35,037 nt of DNA, taken from Pseudomonadota bacterium (GTDB lineage: Bacteria; Pseudomonadota; Gammaproteobacteria; Burkholderiales; Gallionellaceae). The notes below the pieces were generated by a model. It saw only the letters and a program-made list of their open reading frames with translations, did not search any database and was not told the origin of the DNA. The position numbers and the translations under genes were made by a program. Below, in pieces: positions 16,099-24,744 of the stretch (within the stretch, counting starts at the first letter, position 1; every line of letters begins with the position of its first letter). The stretch lies in the NCBI GenBank assembly GCA_026399735.1, contig JAPLQK010000080.1, positions 1-35,037 of the forward strand. The letters are read 5' to 3'.

Positions 16099-16172
16099 GC
16101 GGGTGTAGTTCAATGGTAGAACGGCAGCTTCCCAAGCTGCATACGAGGGTTCGATCCCCTTCACCCGCTCCA
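16099..16172 (+). tRNA. tRNA-Gly (anticodon CCC)
   Basis: A complete cloverleaf. Acceptor GCGGGTG (16099-16105) pairs with CACCCGC (16162-16168), followed by discriminator T and encoded CCA (16170-16172). The anticodon stem GCAGC/GCTGC (16124-16128/16136-16140) holds loop TTCCCAA with anticodon CCC at 16131-16133, reading GGG. The T-loop GGTTCGATCCC is present. The antisense open frames over it are the familiar spurious tRNA-antisense products. Confidence 0.97.
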
Positions 16173-16173
16173 A

Positions 16174-16401
16174 ATTCATTTTTTGGGCGAATCCACCCGC
16201 AAGGGGTAGGCCGAGGGTGCCCCGGTGTTTGTACACCGACCCGTTCGCTCGCGGTGTCGCATGCTCGCTCATTCCTGAGCGTAGCGGTCGCAGTCAGCTG
16301 CGGATACCGCACGGCCTACTCCTTGCGGGTACGCCTATCTATCTGATATGTCTCGTCATTCGCTGTGCGGCTCCTTACGCCTCATCCCAAAAAATTGAAT
16401 T
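16174..16401. repeat. Structured inverted-repeat element next to tRNA-Gly
   Basis: About 228 bases with nested inverted repeats. Outer arms are AATTCA(A)TTTTTTGGG at 16174-16187 and 16386-16401. Inner 19-base arms are at 16195-16213 and 16312-16330, starting ACCCGCAAGG, with one mismatch. Internal small hairpins include GGTGT-TTGT-ACACC and GCTCA-TTCC-TGAGC. No protein-coding frame is convincing. It may be a MITE-like element or a structured RNA beginning right at the tRNA 3' end. Confidence 0.6.
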
Positions 16402-16429
16402 CTTGCGTAGTTCTCAATAAAGCCGATCG

Positions 16430-17644
16430 CTATATTACTTTTTGATCGTGCATCACGATGCGCGAGACGAACGCGATTGCCAATATATTTGCCGTAATCG
16501 CCACATAACCCACCCGATCGTAACCGATGATCTGACCCGTCGCGCTTTGCGTGGTGATGAATCCCGCCAGCGTGGCGGCCAAGCCGCTTGCCAGTTGCTG
16601 TGCGGATGAATTGAGCGACATGAAGGTGCCGCGCAGTTTCGGCTGAGCTGCCGAGGTGATGATGGCCATAGCCGGTATCATCCGTCCCGAGACCAGTACG
16701 AAGAAAACCGTGGTGCACAACACCCACAGCCACAGCGGTGCGGTCGTGAGATGAGTGACGGTGAACAACGGCACGATGGCGGCGATTGCAATCAGGCGAT
16801 AAATTTTCATTTTGCCGCGTTTGTCCGCCAAGCGTCCGATCATGCGTGAGGTGATCAGGGTCGCCGCACCGCCGTACAGGTAAATATAGAAAATGTCGTG
16901 CTGTGCAATGCCGATATTGGCGACCGCATAAACGGTGATATAGGGGATCACGGTAAAGCCGGAAAACAGGATCAGCATGGTGAACAGCAGCGCGCGCAAG
17001 TGATTGGCATCCGCCAGCACTTCGAACATCGCCGAGAACGGATGTGCGCGTTTTGCCTGACTCAGGTGATGCCGGACGTCAGGCAGGTGTTTTAACGCGA
17101 TGACAAGGAACAGCACAGTGGTGATGGCAATCAGAAGAAAAGGTGCGCGCCAACTGTAGTGATTCGCCAGCCACAGGGACATCGGTACGCCGGCCACGGT
17201 GGAGAGCGAAAATGAGGCGGAGATAATGCCGCTGGCGGTGGCGCGCCGCTCGAACGGGATCAGGTCGCCGACCAGCGTTTGCACCATGGCACCGATCACG
17301 CCGCCGAAGGCGCCCGCCAGACCGCGCGCGATCAGCAGCGTGGCATAGCTGGGTGACAGGCCACACGCCAGCGTCGCCATTCCGAACAGCGCAAACACCG
17401 TCAGCAGCAGGCGCTTGCGTTCAAATTTGTCTACGAAGGTTGCCGCGAGCAGACCGGCAAGGGCTGCGCTGAAGCTGTAGGAGGCTACCAGAAAGCCGAA
17501 CTCGTGCGTGCTGATGCCGAATTCGCGCATTAAAATGGGCCCCAACGGCATCATGATCATGAAATCGAGGATGTGCGAAAACTGCATGCCCGCCAGGGTC
17601 AGCAGCAAATAACGTTCGCGTTGCGGGGTCAGGGTTTGGGGCAT
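16430..17644 (-). CDS. Major facilitator superfamily transporter, DHA1-like
   Basis: 404 residues with about 12 hydrophobic segments. N-terminal half: LLLTLAGMQFSHILDFMIMMPLGPILM, then the MFS loop motif with DKFERKRLLL between helices 2 and 3, and GVPMSLWLA in the helix-5 antiporter-motif region. The central loop (about 195-215) is basic. The second half repeats the pattern with GRLADKRGKMKIYR. This fits an H+-coupled drug/metabolite efflux carrier of the DHA1 type, sometimes annotated as arabinose efflux permease; the substrate cannot be read from sequence. It stands alone, divergent from dnaE. Confidence 0.85.
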   Translation of the reverse strand: MPQTLTPQRERYLLLTLAGMQFSHILDFMIMMPLGPILMREFGISTHEFGFLVASYSFSAALAGLLAATFVDKFERKRLLLTVFALFGMATLACGLSPSYATLLIARGLAGAFGGVIGAMVQTLVGDLIPFERRATASGIISASFSLSTVAGVPMSLWLANHYSWRAPFLLIAITTVLFLVIALKHLPDVRHHLSQAKRAHPFSAMFEVLADANHLRALLFTMLILFSGFTVIPYITVYAVANIGIAQHDIFYIYLYGGAATLITSRMIGRLADKRGKMKIYRLIAIAAIVPLFTVTHLTTAPLWLWVLCTTVFFVLVSGRMIPAMAIITSAAQPKLRGTFMSLNSSAQQLASGLAATLAGFITTQSATGQIIGYDRVGYVAITANILAIAFVSRIVMHDQKVI

Positions 17645-17802
17645 GTGGATCAGCGTATTTACGTAGCGGACATTCTAACGAGGTTTACTGTTTTCTGTTC
17701 CCGGTTTTTTTCAGTAAATCAAAACTGCGCTTTGCTATTTCCGGCTACGCGAAAAATAGCACGGTGGTAAAATTGCTGCTGAAAATTCTTAACCCCCATA
17801 TC

Positions 17803-20800
17803 ATGCCGTTACCCGCTTTTGTTCATCTCCGTCTGCACAGCGAATATTCCATCACCGATGGGATGGCGCGCATTGACGAGGCTGTCGAGGCCGCCAGGAA
17901 TGATGGCATGCCGGCGCTGGCGCTGACCGATCTGTCCAATTTTTCCGGTCTGGTGAAGTTTTACAAGAAGGCGCGCAGCAAAGGGATCAAACCGGTTGCA
18001 GGGGTCGATGTCTTTATCACCAATGACGCCGATCGCGACAGGCCTTATCGATTGCTGCTGCTCTGCCAGTCACAGGACGGGTATTTGCGTCTGTGCCGCC
18101 TGCTGTCGCGCGCCTATCTTACCAATCAGTACGGCGATCATGCCGAATTGCGCCGCGAGTGGTTTTGTGAGGAAGGAACGGCGGGTTTAATCGCGTTGTC
18201 CGGTGCGCATCTGGGGGATGTCGGCTGTGCGCTGTTGTCCGGCAATGCGGCGCTTGCGCGACAATTTGCCAAAGAATGGGCTGCGTTGTTCGATGATCGT
18301 TATTACATCGAGGTGCAGCGCGCGGGCTTTGCTGACGAAGAATCGTATATTCACACCGCCACGCTGTTGGCGTCCGAACTCGACTTGCCGGTGGTGGCAA
18401 CCCATCCGGTGCAGTTTCTGACGACCAGCGACTTCAAGGCGCATGAAGCGCGGGTGTGCATCGCCGAAGGCTATGTGCTCAACGATCGCCGCCGACAGAC
18501 GGCATTTACGCCGCAGCAGTATTTCAAGACGCAGGCCGAGATGGGCGAACTGTTCGCCGATTTGCCGGAAGCCTTGCAAAACAGCGTTGAAATCGCGCGC
18601 CGCTGCAATTTGACGCTGGTACTGGGTAAGCCGCAGCTCCCGGACTTCCCCACGCCAAATCATGAGAGTCTGGACGATTTTCTGCTCAGCGAATCCGAGC
18701 ACGGGCTGGCACAGCGCATGCGCCTGCTGTGTCCCGACGAGACCGAACGCGCGGCGAAGCTGCCGCAATACCACGAGCGCTTGCTGTTCGAGATCAATAC
18801 CATCATCAAGATGGGTTTTCCCGGTTACTTTCTGATTGTGGCGGATTTTATCCGCTGGGCGAAAGCCTACCGTTCCGAGGCGTTCCCCAACGGCGTGCCG
18901 GTAGGGCCGGGGCGCGGTTCCGGTGCCGGTTCGCTGGTGGCCTACTGTCTGCTGATCACTGATCTCGATCCGTTGCGCTACGAGTTGCTGTTCGAGCGTT
19001 TCCTGAACCCCGAACGTGTCTCCATGCCCGACTTTGACGTGGACTTCTGTCAGGACGGGCGCGAACTGGTCATCGACTATGTAAAGCAGAAATACGGCGC
19101 GGCGTGCGTGTCGCAGATCGCCACCTTCGGCACCATGGCCTCCAAGGCGGTGATCCGCGATGTGGGTCGGGTGATGGAATTCCCGTATGGCTTGTGCGAC
19201 CGGCTGTCGAAAGCGATTCCGCTGGAGGGCGTCAAACCGGTGTCGCTGAAAAAAGCGCGCGAGATGGAACCGGAGATCAACGCCATAGCGAATAGCGAAG
19301 AAGGCGTACCGGAGTTGCTGGAGTTGGCGATGCGGCTGGAAGATCTGACGCGCAACGTCGGCATGCACGCGGGTGGCGTGGTGATCGCCCCCGGAAAACT
19401 GACCGATTTCTGTCCGCTGTATTGCGCCGATGGCGGGGCGGGTGTGGTGAGCCAGTTCGACAAGGATGACGTCGAAGCGATCGGTCTGGTGAAGTTCGAC
19501 TTTCTGGGACTGCGCACGCTGACCATCATCGACTGGGCCGTGCGGCATATACATCGGCTGGAGAAGGGGGGGCTTGCTTCGCAAGCTGAGAAGGGAGAAG
19601 AGTCCGCAACTGCGTTGCTCAAGGGAGAAGGGGAAGCAACCGCCGCACTGCCTTGTCCCCTCCCCCTTATCCCTTCCCCCTTCTCAATAGAAAGTATTCC
19701 GCTGGACGACAAGCCGAGCTACGATTTGCTGAAAAAATGCAATACCACTGCCGTGTTCCAGCTGGAATCGCGCGGCATGAAGGATCTGATCAAGCGTCTG
19801 CAGCCGGATACGTTTGAAGATATCGTCGCGCTGGTCGCGCTGTTCCGCCCGGGGCCGCTGGAGTCGGGCATGGTGGACGATTTTATCAACCGTAAACACG
19901 GCAAGGCGACGGCGGATTATTTTCATCCTGATCTGGAAGTTTCGCTCAAACCGACTTACGGCGTGATCGTGTATCAGGAACAGGTGATGCAGATTTCGCA
20001 GATCATTGGCGGCTATACGCTGGGCGGCGCGGACATGCTGCGCCGTGCGATGGGCAAGAAGGATCCCGAGGAGATGGCGCGCCAGCGCGACATCTTCGTG
20101 GCCGGTGCGATCAATCGCGAGATTGACAAGAATTTGGCCACCCGGTTGTTCGACCTGATGGAAATGTTTGCAGGTTACGGCTTTAACAAGTCGCATTCGG
20201 CCGCCTATGCGCTGGTGGCCTATCAGACTGCTTTTCTTAAGGCGCATTATCCGGCGGCGTTCATGGCGGCGACCCTGTCGGGCGATCTGGACAACACCGA
20301 AAAAGTGCGCACCTTTTATGCCGATACCTTGCAGCAGGGCATTACGATCTTGCTGCCCGATGTGAACAGCTCCGGTTATGCTTTCTCGCCCACCGATGAA
20401 AAGACCATTGCCTACGGGCTGGGTGCGATCAAAGGCACCGGTGAAGCGGCGATTGCCAGCATTGTCAGGGCCAGAGCTGCCGGCCCGTTCAAGGATTTGT
20501 TCGATTTCTGCCGCCGTGTGGACAAGCGGGCGGTCAATCGCCGCACCATTGAAACGCTGATCCGCGCGGGTGCGTTTGATTCGGTCAGCGATCATCGTGC
20601 CGCGCTGATGGCCAGTGTGGATGCGGCCTTGGCCAGCGCCGATCAGCAGGCGCGGGCGATCAATCAGGACAGCCTGTTCGGCGAGGATGATGCAGATGCC
20701 GTGTTGATTGAGCAGAAACTGGACGTGCCGCGCTGGAGTTTGCGCGAACAGCTGGCGCATGAGAAGACCAGTCTGGGTATCTATCTGGGCGGCCATCCGT

Positions 20801-21411
20801 ATCAGGAATACGAACAGGAACTGGCGAATTTCATCAAGGTTCGTCTGGGCGATCTGACGCCGTCTTTTGTCGGTAAATCGAACGGCAACGGCAGCGGCTA
20901 CGGTGCCAGGCGCGGCGTACAGGTGAGGCTGGCGGGCATCGTGTCAGGGCTTAGGTTGCAGCAGACGCGGCGCGGCCGCATGGCGGTCATCACGCTGGAC
21001 GATGGCAGTGCACAGATTGAAATGACGGTGTTCAACGAGGAATACGAAAAAAGTCGCCAGTGGATCGTGGAGGACGAATTGCTGGTGGTCGAGGGCAAAG
21101 CCAGTCTGGACGAATATTCCGGCAATATCAGGGTCAGCGGCGAGGAGTTGTTCAATTTCGCGCAGGCGCGTTCGCGTTTTGCGCAGCAGCTGGAATTGCG
21201 CTGCAACAGCAAAATAAGCGTTGCCCAACTCAAGACCATAATCGCACCGTGGCGGGAGGGTTCATGTAACATATTGATTAATTACGATAATTCAATTGCA
21301 TCCTGCCAGTTGCGTCCCGGAGGCGCCTGGCAGGTGACGCTGTCCGATGAGCTGCTGAACGAGTTGCGCGAGCTATTGCGGCCGGAAAATGTGCAGGTGG
21401 TGTACGGCTAA
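17803..21411 (+). CDS. dnaE: DNA polymerase III subunit alpha, with an in-frame repeat insertion
   Basis: 1202 residues from ATG 17803 (MPLPAFVHLRLHSEYS); an upstream frame to 17764 is unlikely. PHP domain first (HLRLHSEYSITDGM, LALTDLSNFSGLVKFY), then the polymerase palm with PDFDVDFCQDGR (D410, D412) and the third acidic residue in VKFDFLGL (about 566), fingers (LFRPGPLESGMVDDFINRK, DMLRRAMGKK), helix-hairpin-helix, and a C-terminal OB fold near GVQVRLAGIVSGLR. Catalytic subunit of the replicative polymerase. About 44 residues (roughly 586-630), absent from typical DnaE, come from a palindromic purine-rich repeat inserted in frame at 19561-19685. No Shine-Dalgarno is visible before the ATG. 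Confidence 0.97.
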   Translation: MPLPAFVHLRLHSEYSITDGMARIDEAVEAARNDGMPALALTDLSNFSGLVKFYKKARSKGIKPVAGVDVFITNDADRDRPYRLLLLCQSQDGYLRLCRLLSRAYLTNQYGDHAELRREWFCEEGTAGLIALSGAHLGDVGCALLSGNAALARQFAKEWAALFDDRYYIEVQRAGFADEESYIHTATLLASELDLPVVATHPVQFLTTSDFKAHEARVCIAEGYVLNDRRRQTAFTPQQYFKTQAEMGELFADLPEALQNSVEIARRCNLTLVLGKPQLPDFPTPNHESLDDFLLSESEHGLAQRMRLLCPDETERAAKLPQYHERLLFEINTIIKMGFPGYFLIVADFIRWAKAYRSEAFPNGVPVGPGRGSGAGSLVAYCLLITDLDPLRYELLFERFLNPERVSMPDFDVDFCQDGRELVIDYVKQKYGAACVSQIATFGTMASKAVIRDVGRVMEFPYGLCDRLSKAIPLEGVKPVSLKKAREMEPEINAIANSEEGVPELLELAMRLEDLTRNVGMHAGGVVIAPGKLTDFCPLYCADGGAGVVSQFDKDDVEAIGLVKFDFLGLRTLTIIDWAVRHIHRLEKGGLASQAEKGEESATALLKGEGEATAALPCPLPLIPSPFSIESIPLDDKPSYDLLKKCNTTAVFQLESRGMKDLIKRLQPDTFEDIVALVALFRPGPLESGMVDDFINRKHGKATADYFHPDLEVSLKPTYGVIVYQEQVMQISQIIGGYTLGGADMLRRAMGKKDPEEMARQRDIFVAGAINREIDKNLATRLFDLMEMFAGYGFNKSHSAAYALVAYQTAFLKAHYPAAFMAATLSGDLDNTEKVRTFYADTLQQGITILLPDVNSSGYAFSPTDEKTIAYGLGAIKGTGEAAIASIVRARAAGPFKDLFDFCRRVDKRAVNRRTIETLIRAGAFDSVSDHRAALMASVDAALASADQQARAINQDSLFGEDDADAVLIEQKLDVPRWSLREQLAHEKTSLGIYLGGHPYQEYEQELANFIKVRLGDLTPSFVGKSNGNGSGYGARRGVQVRLAGIVSGLRLQQTRRGRMAVITLDDGSAQIEMTVFNEEYEKSRQWIVEDELLVVEGKASLDEYSGNIRVSGEELFNFAQARSRFAQQLELRCNSKISVAQLKTIIAPWREGSCNILINYDNSIASCQLRPGGAWQVTLSDELLNELRELLRPENVQVVYG
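19561..19685 (+). repeat. Palindromic element inserted in frame in dnaE
   Basis: Perfect 10-bp terminal inverted repeat GAGAAGGGGG (19561-19570) and CCCCCTTCTC (19676-19685). Internal hairpins are GCTTGC-TTC-GCAAGC (19572-19586) and GCAAC-TGC-GTTGC (19606-19618). The encoded peptide is low-complexity (EKGEESATALLKGEGEATAAL...PLPLIPSPF) between the palm and the conserved SIPLDDKPSYDLL block. The purine-rich GGGAGAAG motif is the same as in the arrays upstream of dcd. Confidence 0.8.
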
Positions 21412-21514
21412 CTGATTTAGTCTCTTACCGGCTAAATGATGTCAAATAATGACAAGAATTGCCCGGCAACAGGCGTCTTTGCGACTGCGAACGCAGTGTG
21501 GCGGGAAGCAATTC

Positions 21515-21654
21515 CGTCATTGCGAACCGCATCAGCGGTGTGGCAATCCAGCAAATTTAGAAAGACTGGATTGCCACGTCGTTACACTCCTGATGGAGCT
21601 ACTAGCCAATCCACTAAGACAGCAAGCTGCCAAGTGGCTGGTTATCGCAATGAC
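21515..21654. repeat. MITE-like hairpin repeat between dnaE and hyfB
   Basis: Outer ends CGTCATTGCGA (21515-21525) and TCGCAATGAC (21645-21654) are inverted copies. Inside, GGCAATCCAG (21542-21551) faces CTGGATTGCC (21566-21575). These words are typical of a widespread proteobacterial intergenic repeat. The right half is interrupted by about 50 bases containing TAGCCAATCCACTAA and AGTGGCTGG. The stretch 21415-21514 holds degenerate pieces of the same words (GCGAACGCAG, GAAGCAATTCC) and no gene. Confidence 0.65.
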
Positions 21655-21679
21655 TTTTTTGGTTCTGGCTTAGGGATAG

Positions 21680-21699
21680 CCGACAAGGTTACTTGTCGG
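21680..21699. promoter_or_regulatory. Perfect 8-bp inverted repeat upstream of hyfB
   Basis: CCGACAAG (21680-21687), spacer GTTA, CTTGTCGG (21692-21699). There is no T-run on the plus-strand side, so it is not a standard terminator. Its position about 20 bases upstream of the candidate hyf promoter suits a regulator-binding site, but a simple hairpin in the dnaE trailer is also possible. Confidence 0.5.
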
Positions 21700-21716
21700 G
21701 TGAAAGCCGGTATTTA

Positions 21717-21746
21717 TTGAGTGCAACGCTGCAGCGGGAGTAGAAT
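21717..21746 (+). promoter_or_regulatory. Candidate sigma-70 promoter of the hyf operon
   Basis: TTGAGT (21717-21722), 18-base spacer, TAGAAT (21741-21746), about 30 bases before the hyfB ATG. I see no -24/-12 (sigma-54) pattern of the kind used by the E. coli hyf and hyc operons, and no hyfR/fhlA regulator gene nearby. Confidence 0.4.
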
Positions 21747-21775
21747 CGCGTTTTGCCGGCAACGCAGACCAAAGG

Positions 21776-23785
21776 ATGGACGGATTGAGTATTTTGCCGA
21801 TCGATGTGGTGAGCGGCGTTATATGGTTGTGGATAGCCCTGGGCTTGCTTGGGCTGGCATTGCAACGTGCACCGCATCTGATTTGCCGCATTATCTTTCC
21901 TGTCGGCGCCGGCATTTCACTGCTTCTGACATTAACCGCCCTGTGGGCGCTGGGCACAGTGCCTGATATCGCGGTGTTGCCGCTGGGATTGCCCGATCTG
22001 CCGTTACACCTTCGCCTCGATGCACTTTCCGCATTTTTCCTGATCCTGCTGGGCGCTGCGTCATTCGGCATATCGCTGTACGCTGCCGGATATTTCAAAA
22101 CCATGCAAGGCGGGGTGCTGGGCCTGTTGTGTCTGGAATATTATCTGTTCCTGTCCAGTATGGCTTTGGTCTTGCTGGCGGACGATGCCTACATGTTCAT
22201 GGTGGCCTGGGAAACCATGGCGCTGTCTTCCTACTTCATGGTCACCACGGATCATGCGATTCCCGATATTCGTCGCGCCGGTTTTTTATATCTGTTGATT
22301 GCGCATATCGGCGCGATGGCCATTTTGTTGAGCTTCGGTGTGATGCAAGCCGGGCACGGCATCGGTGCGTACACCTTCGATGCGATGCGCGGCGTGCATT
22401 TGCCGGCAGTCTGGTCATCGATTGCATTTTTGCTGGCGCTTTTCGGCTTCGGGGCCAAGGCAGGCATGCTGCCCATGCATGTCTGGTTGCCCGAAGCGCA
22501 TCCGGCGGCGCCTTCTCCGGTTTCCGCGTTGATGAGCGGCGTGATGCTCAAAATGGCTATTTACGGTATTTTGCGCGTCACCTTCGATCTGCTGGGCACG
22601 CAACTCTGGTGGTGGGGCGTGCTGGCGCTGGGTCTGGGATTGTTCACTGCGATATTCGGCGTGATGTTTGCCGCAGTTCAGGGCGACATGAAACGCCTGC
22701 TCGCCTATTCCTCAATTGAAAATATCGGGCTGATGCTGGCAGGGATTGGTCTGACGCTGATTTTTCATGTCTATGGCAAACAGATGCTGGCGGCCCTGGC
22801 GCTCACCGCGACGCTGTACCACAGCCTCAATCACGCCTGCTTCAAGAGTCTGCTGTTCATCGGCACGGGTTCGATTCTGCATGCCACGGGCGAGCGCAAC
22901 ATGGGGCGTCTGGGCGGCCTGATCCATCAGATGCCACGGACGTCCGTGCTGATGCTGGTCGGTGTGCTGGCGATTGCCGGAATGCCGCCGTTCAATGGTT
23001 TCGTATCGGAATGGTTGCTGTTGCAAGCCTTCCTGCTGTCGCCCGGTTTGCCTGACAGTTATATCAATATGCTGGTGCCTGTGGCGGCGGCAGTGATCGC
23101 GCTGGCGGCGGCACTGGCAGCCTATGTGATGGTTAAATTCTACGGCGTCATCTTCCTCGGGCAGCGCCGCGAAGCGGGTTTGCAACATGCGCATGATGCG
23201 GGACGCTGGGAGATTGCCGGGATGGCCTGGCTGGCAATGCTGTGTGTGGTGTTGGGTTTGGCCCCGGTGTTTGTGGTGGGACAGATCGATCATGTCTCGC
23301 AACTGCTGTTGAATACCCGTCTGGGGAATGCCAGCGCAGACTGGATGTTTCTGGCACCGGTAGATACCGAGCGCGCCAGTTACGGCCCGGTGTATTTCCT
23401 GCTGGCGTTGCTGGGGGTGACGGGGTTGACCACGCTGCTGGTACGTCGCCTTTACCATGGTCGCCTGCGTCGGGGGCCGGCCTGGGATTGCGGCTTCCCT
23501 GCGCAGAATGCGCGCATGCAGGACACCGCCGAAGGCTTCGGTCAACCGATCAGGCGCATCTTCGAGCCATTCTTCCTGATCGAACGGGAAGTGCCAAGTC
23601 CTTTCGATACCCATCCAAAATATTATGGTCGCAGCGAAGATCGACTCTGGTTCATCTTGTACCTGCCGCTCAAACAGGCGACCGAGAAGCTTTCTTCCTG
23701 GATATCGTTGCTGCAGCACGGGCGTATTCATCTGTATCTGACTTACACTTTTGTCACCCTGGTGGTGCTGCTGATCTTCGTGTGA
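21776..23785 (+). CDS. hyfB: Hydrogenase-4-type subunit B, antiporter-like membrane subunit
   Basis: 669 residues, polytopic, matching HyfB/HycC and complex I NuoL-type antiporter subunits. The proton-channel block has the helix-5 glutamate in FMVAWETMALSSYF and the lysine-containing helix FGAKAGMLPMHVWLPEAHPAAPSPVSALMSGVMLK. A long C-terminal extension ends in a lone hydrophobic anchor (LYLTYTFVTLVVLLIFV), as in HyfB. It should move protons or sodium across the cytoplasmic membrane. ATG 21776 abuts AAAGG with almost no spacing, so TTG 21785 is a possible alternative start. It overlaps hyfC by one base (TGATG). First gene of hyfBCEFGI. Confidence 0.93.
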   Translation: MDGLSILPIDVVSGVIWLWIALGLLGLALQRAPHLICRIIFPVGAGISLLLTLTALWALGTVPDIAVLPLGLPDLPLHLRLDALSAFFLILLGAASFGISLYAAGYFKTMQGGVLGLLCLEYYLFLSSMALVLLADDAYMFMVAWETMALSSYFMVTTDHAIPDIRRAGFLYLLIAHIGAMAILLSFGVMQAGHGIGAYTFDAMRGVHLPAVWSSIAFLLALFGFGAKAGMLPMHVWLPEAHPAAPSPVSALMSGVMLKMAIYGILRVTFDLLGTQLWWWGVLALGLGLFTAIFGVMFAAVQGDMKRLLAYSSIENIGLMLAGIGLTLIFHVYGKQMLAALALTATLYHSLNHACFKSLLFIGTGSILHATGERNMGRLGGLIHQMPRTSVLMLVGVLAIAGMPPFNGFVSEWLLLQAFLLSPGLPDSYINMLVPVAAAVIALAAALAAYVMVKFYGVIFLGQRREAGLQHAHDAGRWEIAGMAWLAMLCVVLGLAPVFVVGQIDHVSQLLLNTRLGNASADWMFLAPVDTERASYGPVYFLLALLGVTGLTTLLVRRLYHGRLRRGPAWDCGFPAQNARMQDTAEGFGQPIRRIFEPFFLIEREVPSPFDTHPKYYGRSEDRLWFILYLPLKQATEKLSSWISLLQHGRIHLYLTYTFVTLVVLLIFV

Positions 23786-24744
23786 TGAATAATCCCCATT
23801 TGATTCTGGCTGTTCTTTTCCAACTTACCCAGTTGCTGCTGGTGGTGCTGGCCGCCCCGATGCTGACGGGTTGGGTGAATCAGTGTCAGGCCTGGTTGCA
23901 GAACCGGTCAGGTGCGGGGTTGTTGCAGCCTTATCGCGTATTGAACAAGTTGTTTCACAAGGATGCGGTGATCGCAGATAACGCCTCCTGGCTGTTCCGC
24001 ATCACGCCTTACATCGTTTTTGCCTGCATGTGGCTGGCTGCAGCCATCATTCCCATTCTTGCGGTTGACCTGCCGTTTTCGCAGGCGGCGGACGTGATTG
24101 CGCTGGTCGGTGTGTTCGCGTTGGCGCGCATGTTCATTGCGCTGGCTGCCATGGACATCGGCACCTCGTTTGGCAGCATGGGTGCGCGCCGCGAGATGCT
24201 GGTGTCGTTTCTTGCGGAACCTGCCTTGCTGATGGTGTTTTTCACCGCCTCGATGATCAGTCATTCCACCCAGTTGCCCGGCATTGTCGAGGCCCTTGCG
24301 CACCATCAGTTCGTGCTGTATCCGAGTCTGGCGTTTGCCGGACTGGCTTTTGTGATCGTGCTGCTGGCGGAAAATGCGCGTATTCCGGTAGACAATCCCA
24401 GCACGCATCTGGAACTGACCATGATCCATGAGGCGATGATTCTGGAATATTCGGCACGGCATCTGGCGCTGATCGAATGGGCCAGCAGCCTGAAATTGTT
24501 CGCCTATATCTCCATCGGCATTGCGCTGTTTTTGCCGTATGGCATTGCCGAGATGGGTAACTGGGCGGGTTTGCCCGCAGCGATTGTGTTGCTGGTGGGG
24601 AAGCTGGCTTTGGCAGGCGCGGCGCTGGCTTTGCTTGAAACCGTCTCGGCCAAGATGCGCATTTTCCGCGCCCCTGAATTCCTGGGAACCGCCTTTTTGC
24701 TCGCGGTGCTGGGCCTGTTGATTCATTTTCTGCTGGGGGCGTGA
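23785..24744 (+). CDS. hyfC: Hydrogenase-4-type subunit C, NuoH-like membrane anchor
   Basis: 319 residues from ATG 23785, which shares its A with the hyfB stop. An earlier in-frame extension inside hyfB is non-coding. About eight hydrophobic helices; the signature loop is LLAENARIPVDNPSTHLELTMIHEAMILEYS, the conserved acidic loop of NuoH/HycD-type subunits that couples the peripheral arm to ion pumping. The start MNNPHLILAVLFQLTQLLLVVLAAP fits the family. One-base overlap with hyfE. It forms the membrane dock for the HyfG/HyfI module. Confidence 0.95.
   Translation: MNNPHLILAVLFQLTQLLLVVLAAPMLTGWVNQCQAWLQNRSGAGLLQPYRVLNKLFHKDAVIADNASWLFRITPYIVFACMWLAAAIIPILAVDLPFSQAADVIALVGVFALARMFIALAAMDIGTSFGSMGARREMLVSFLAEPALLMVFFTASMISHSTQLPGIVEALAHHQFVLYPSLAFAGLAFVIVLLAENARIPVDNPSTHLELTMIHEAMILEYSARHLALIEWASSLKLFAYISIGIALFLPYGIAEMGNWAGLPAAIVLLVGKLALAGAALALLETVSAKMRIFRAPEFLGTAFLLAVLGLLIHFLLGA

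Noticed and set aside
16063-16312. Two minus-strand open frames over tRNA-Gly (products containing VKGIEPSYAAWEAAVLPLNY and GAGEGDRTLVCSLGSC)
   Set aside because: They are antisense translations of the tRNA gene; such products are a well-known spurious annotation. They have no independent start signals.
16099-17644. Genomic island integrated at tRNA-Gly
   Set aside because: No integrase or phage gene and no repeated tRNA 3' end downstream; only the short inverted-repeat element is present.
18187-19584. 465-codon minus-strand open frame opposite dnaE
   Set aside because: His/Arg/Gln-rich shadow product with no recognisable domain. The plus strand encodes the DnaE catalytic region. The same reasoning rejects similar long antisense frames opposite hyfF (25375-26772) and the decarboxylase (32563-34038).
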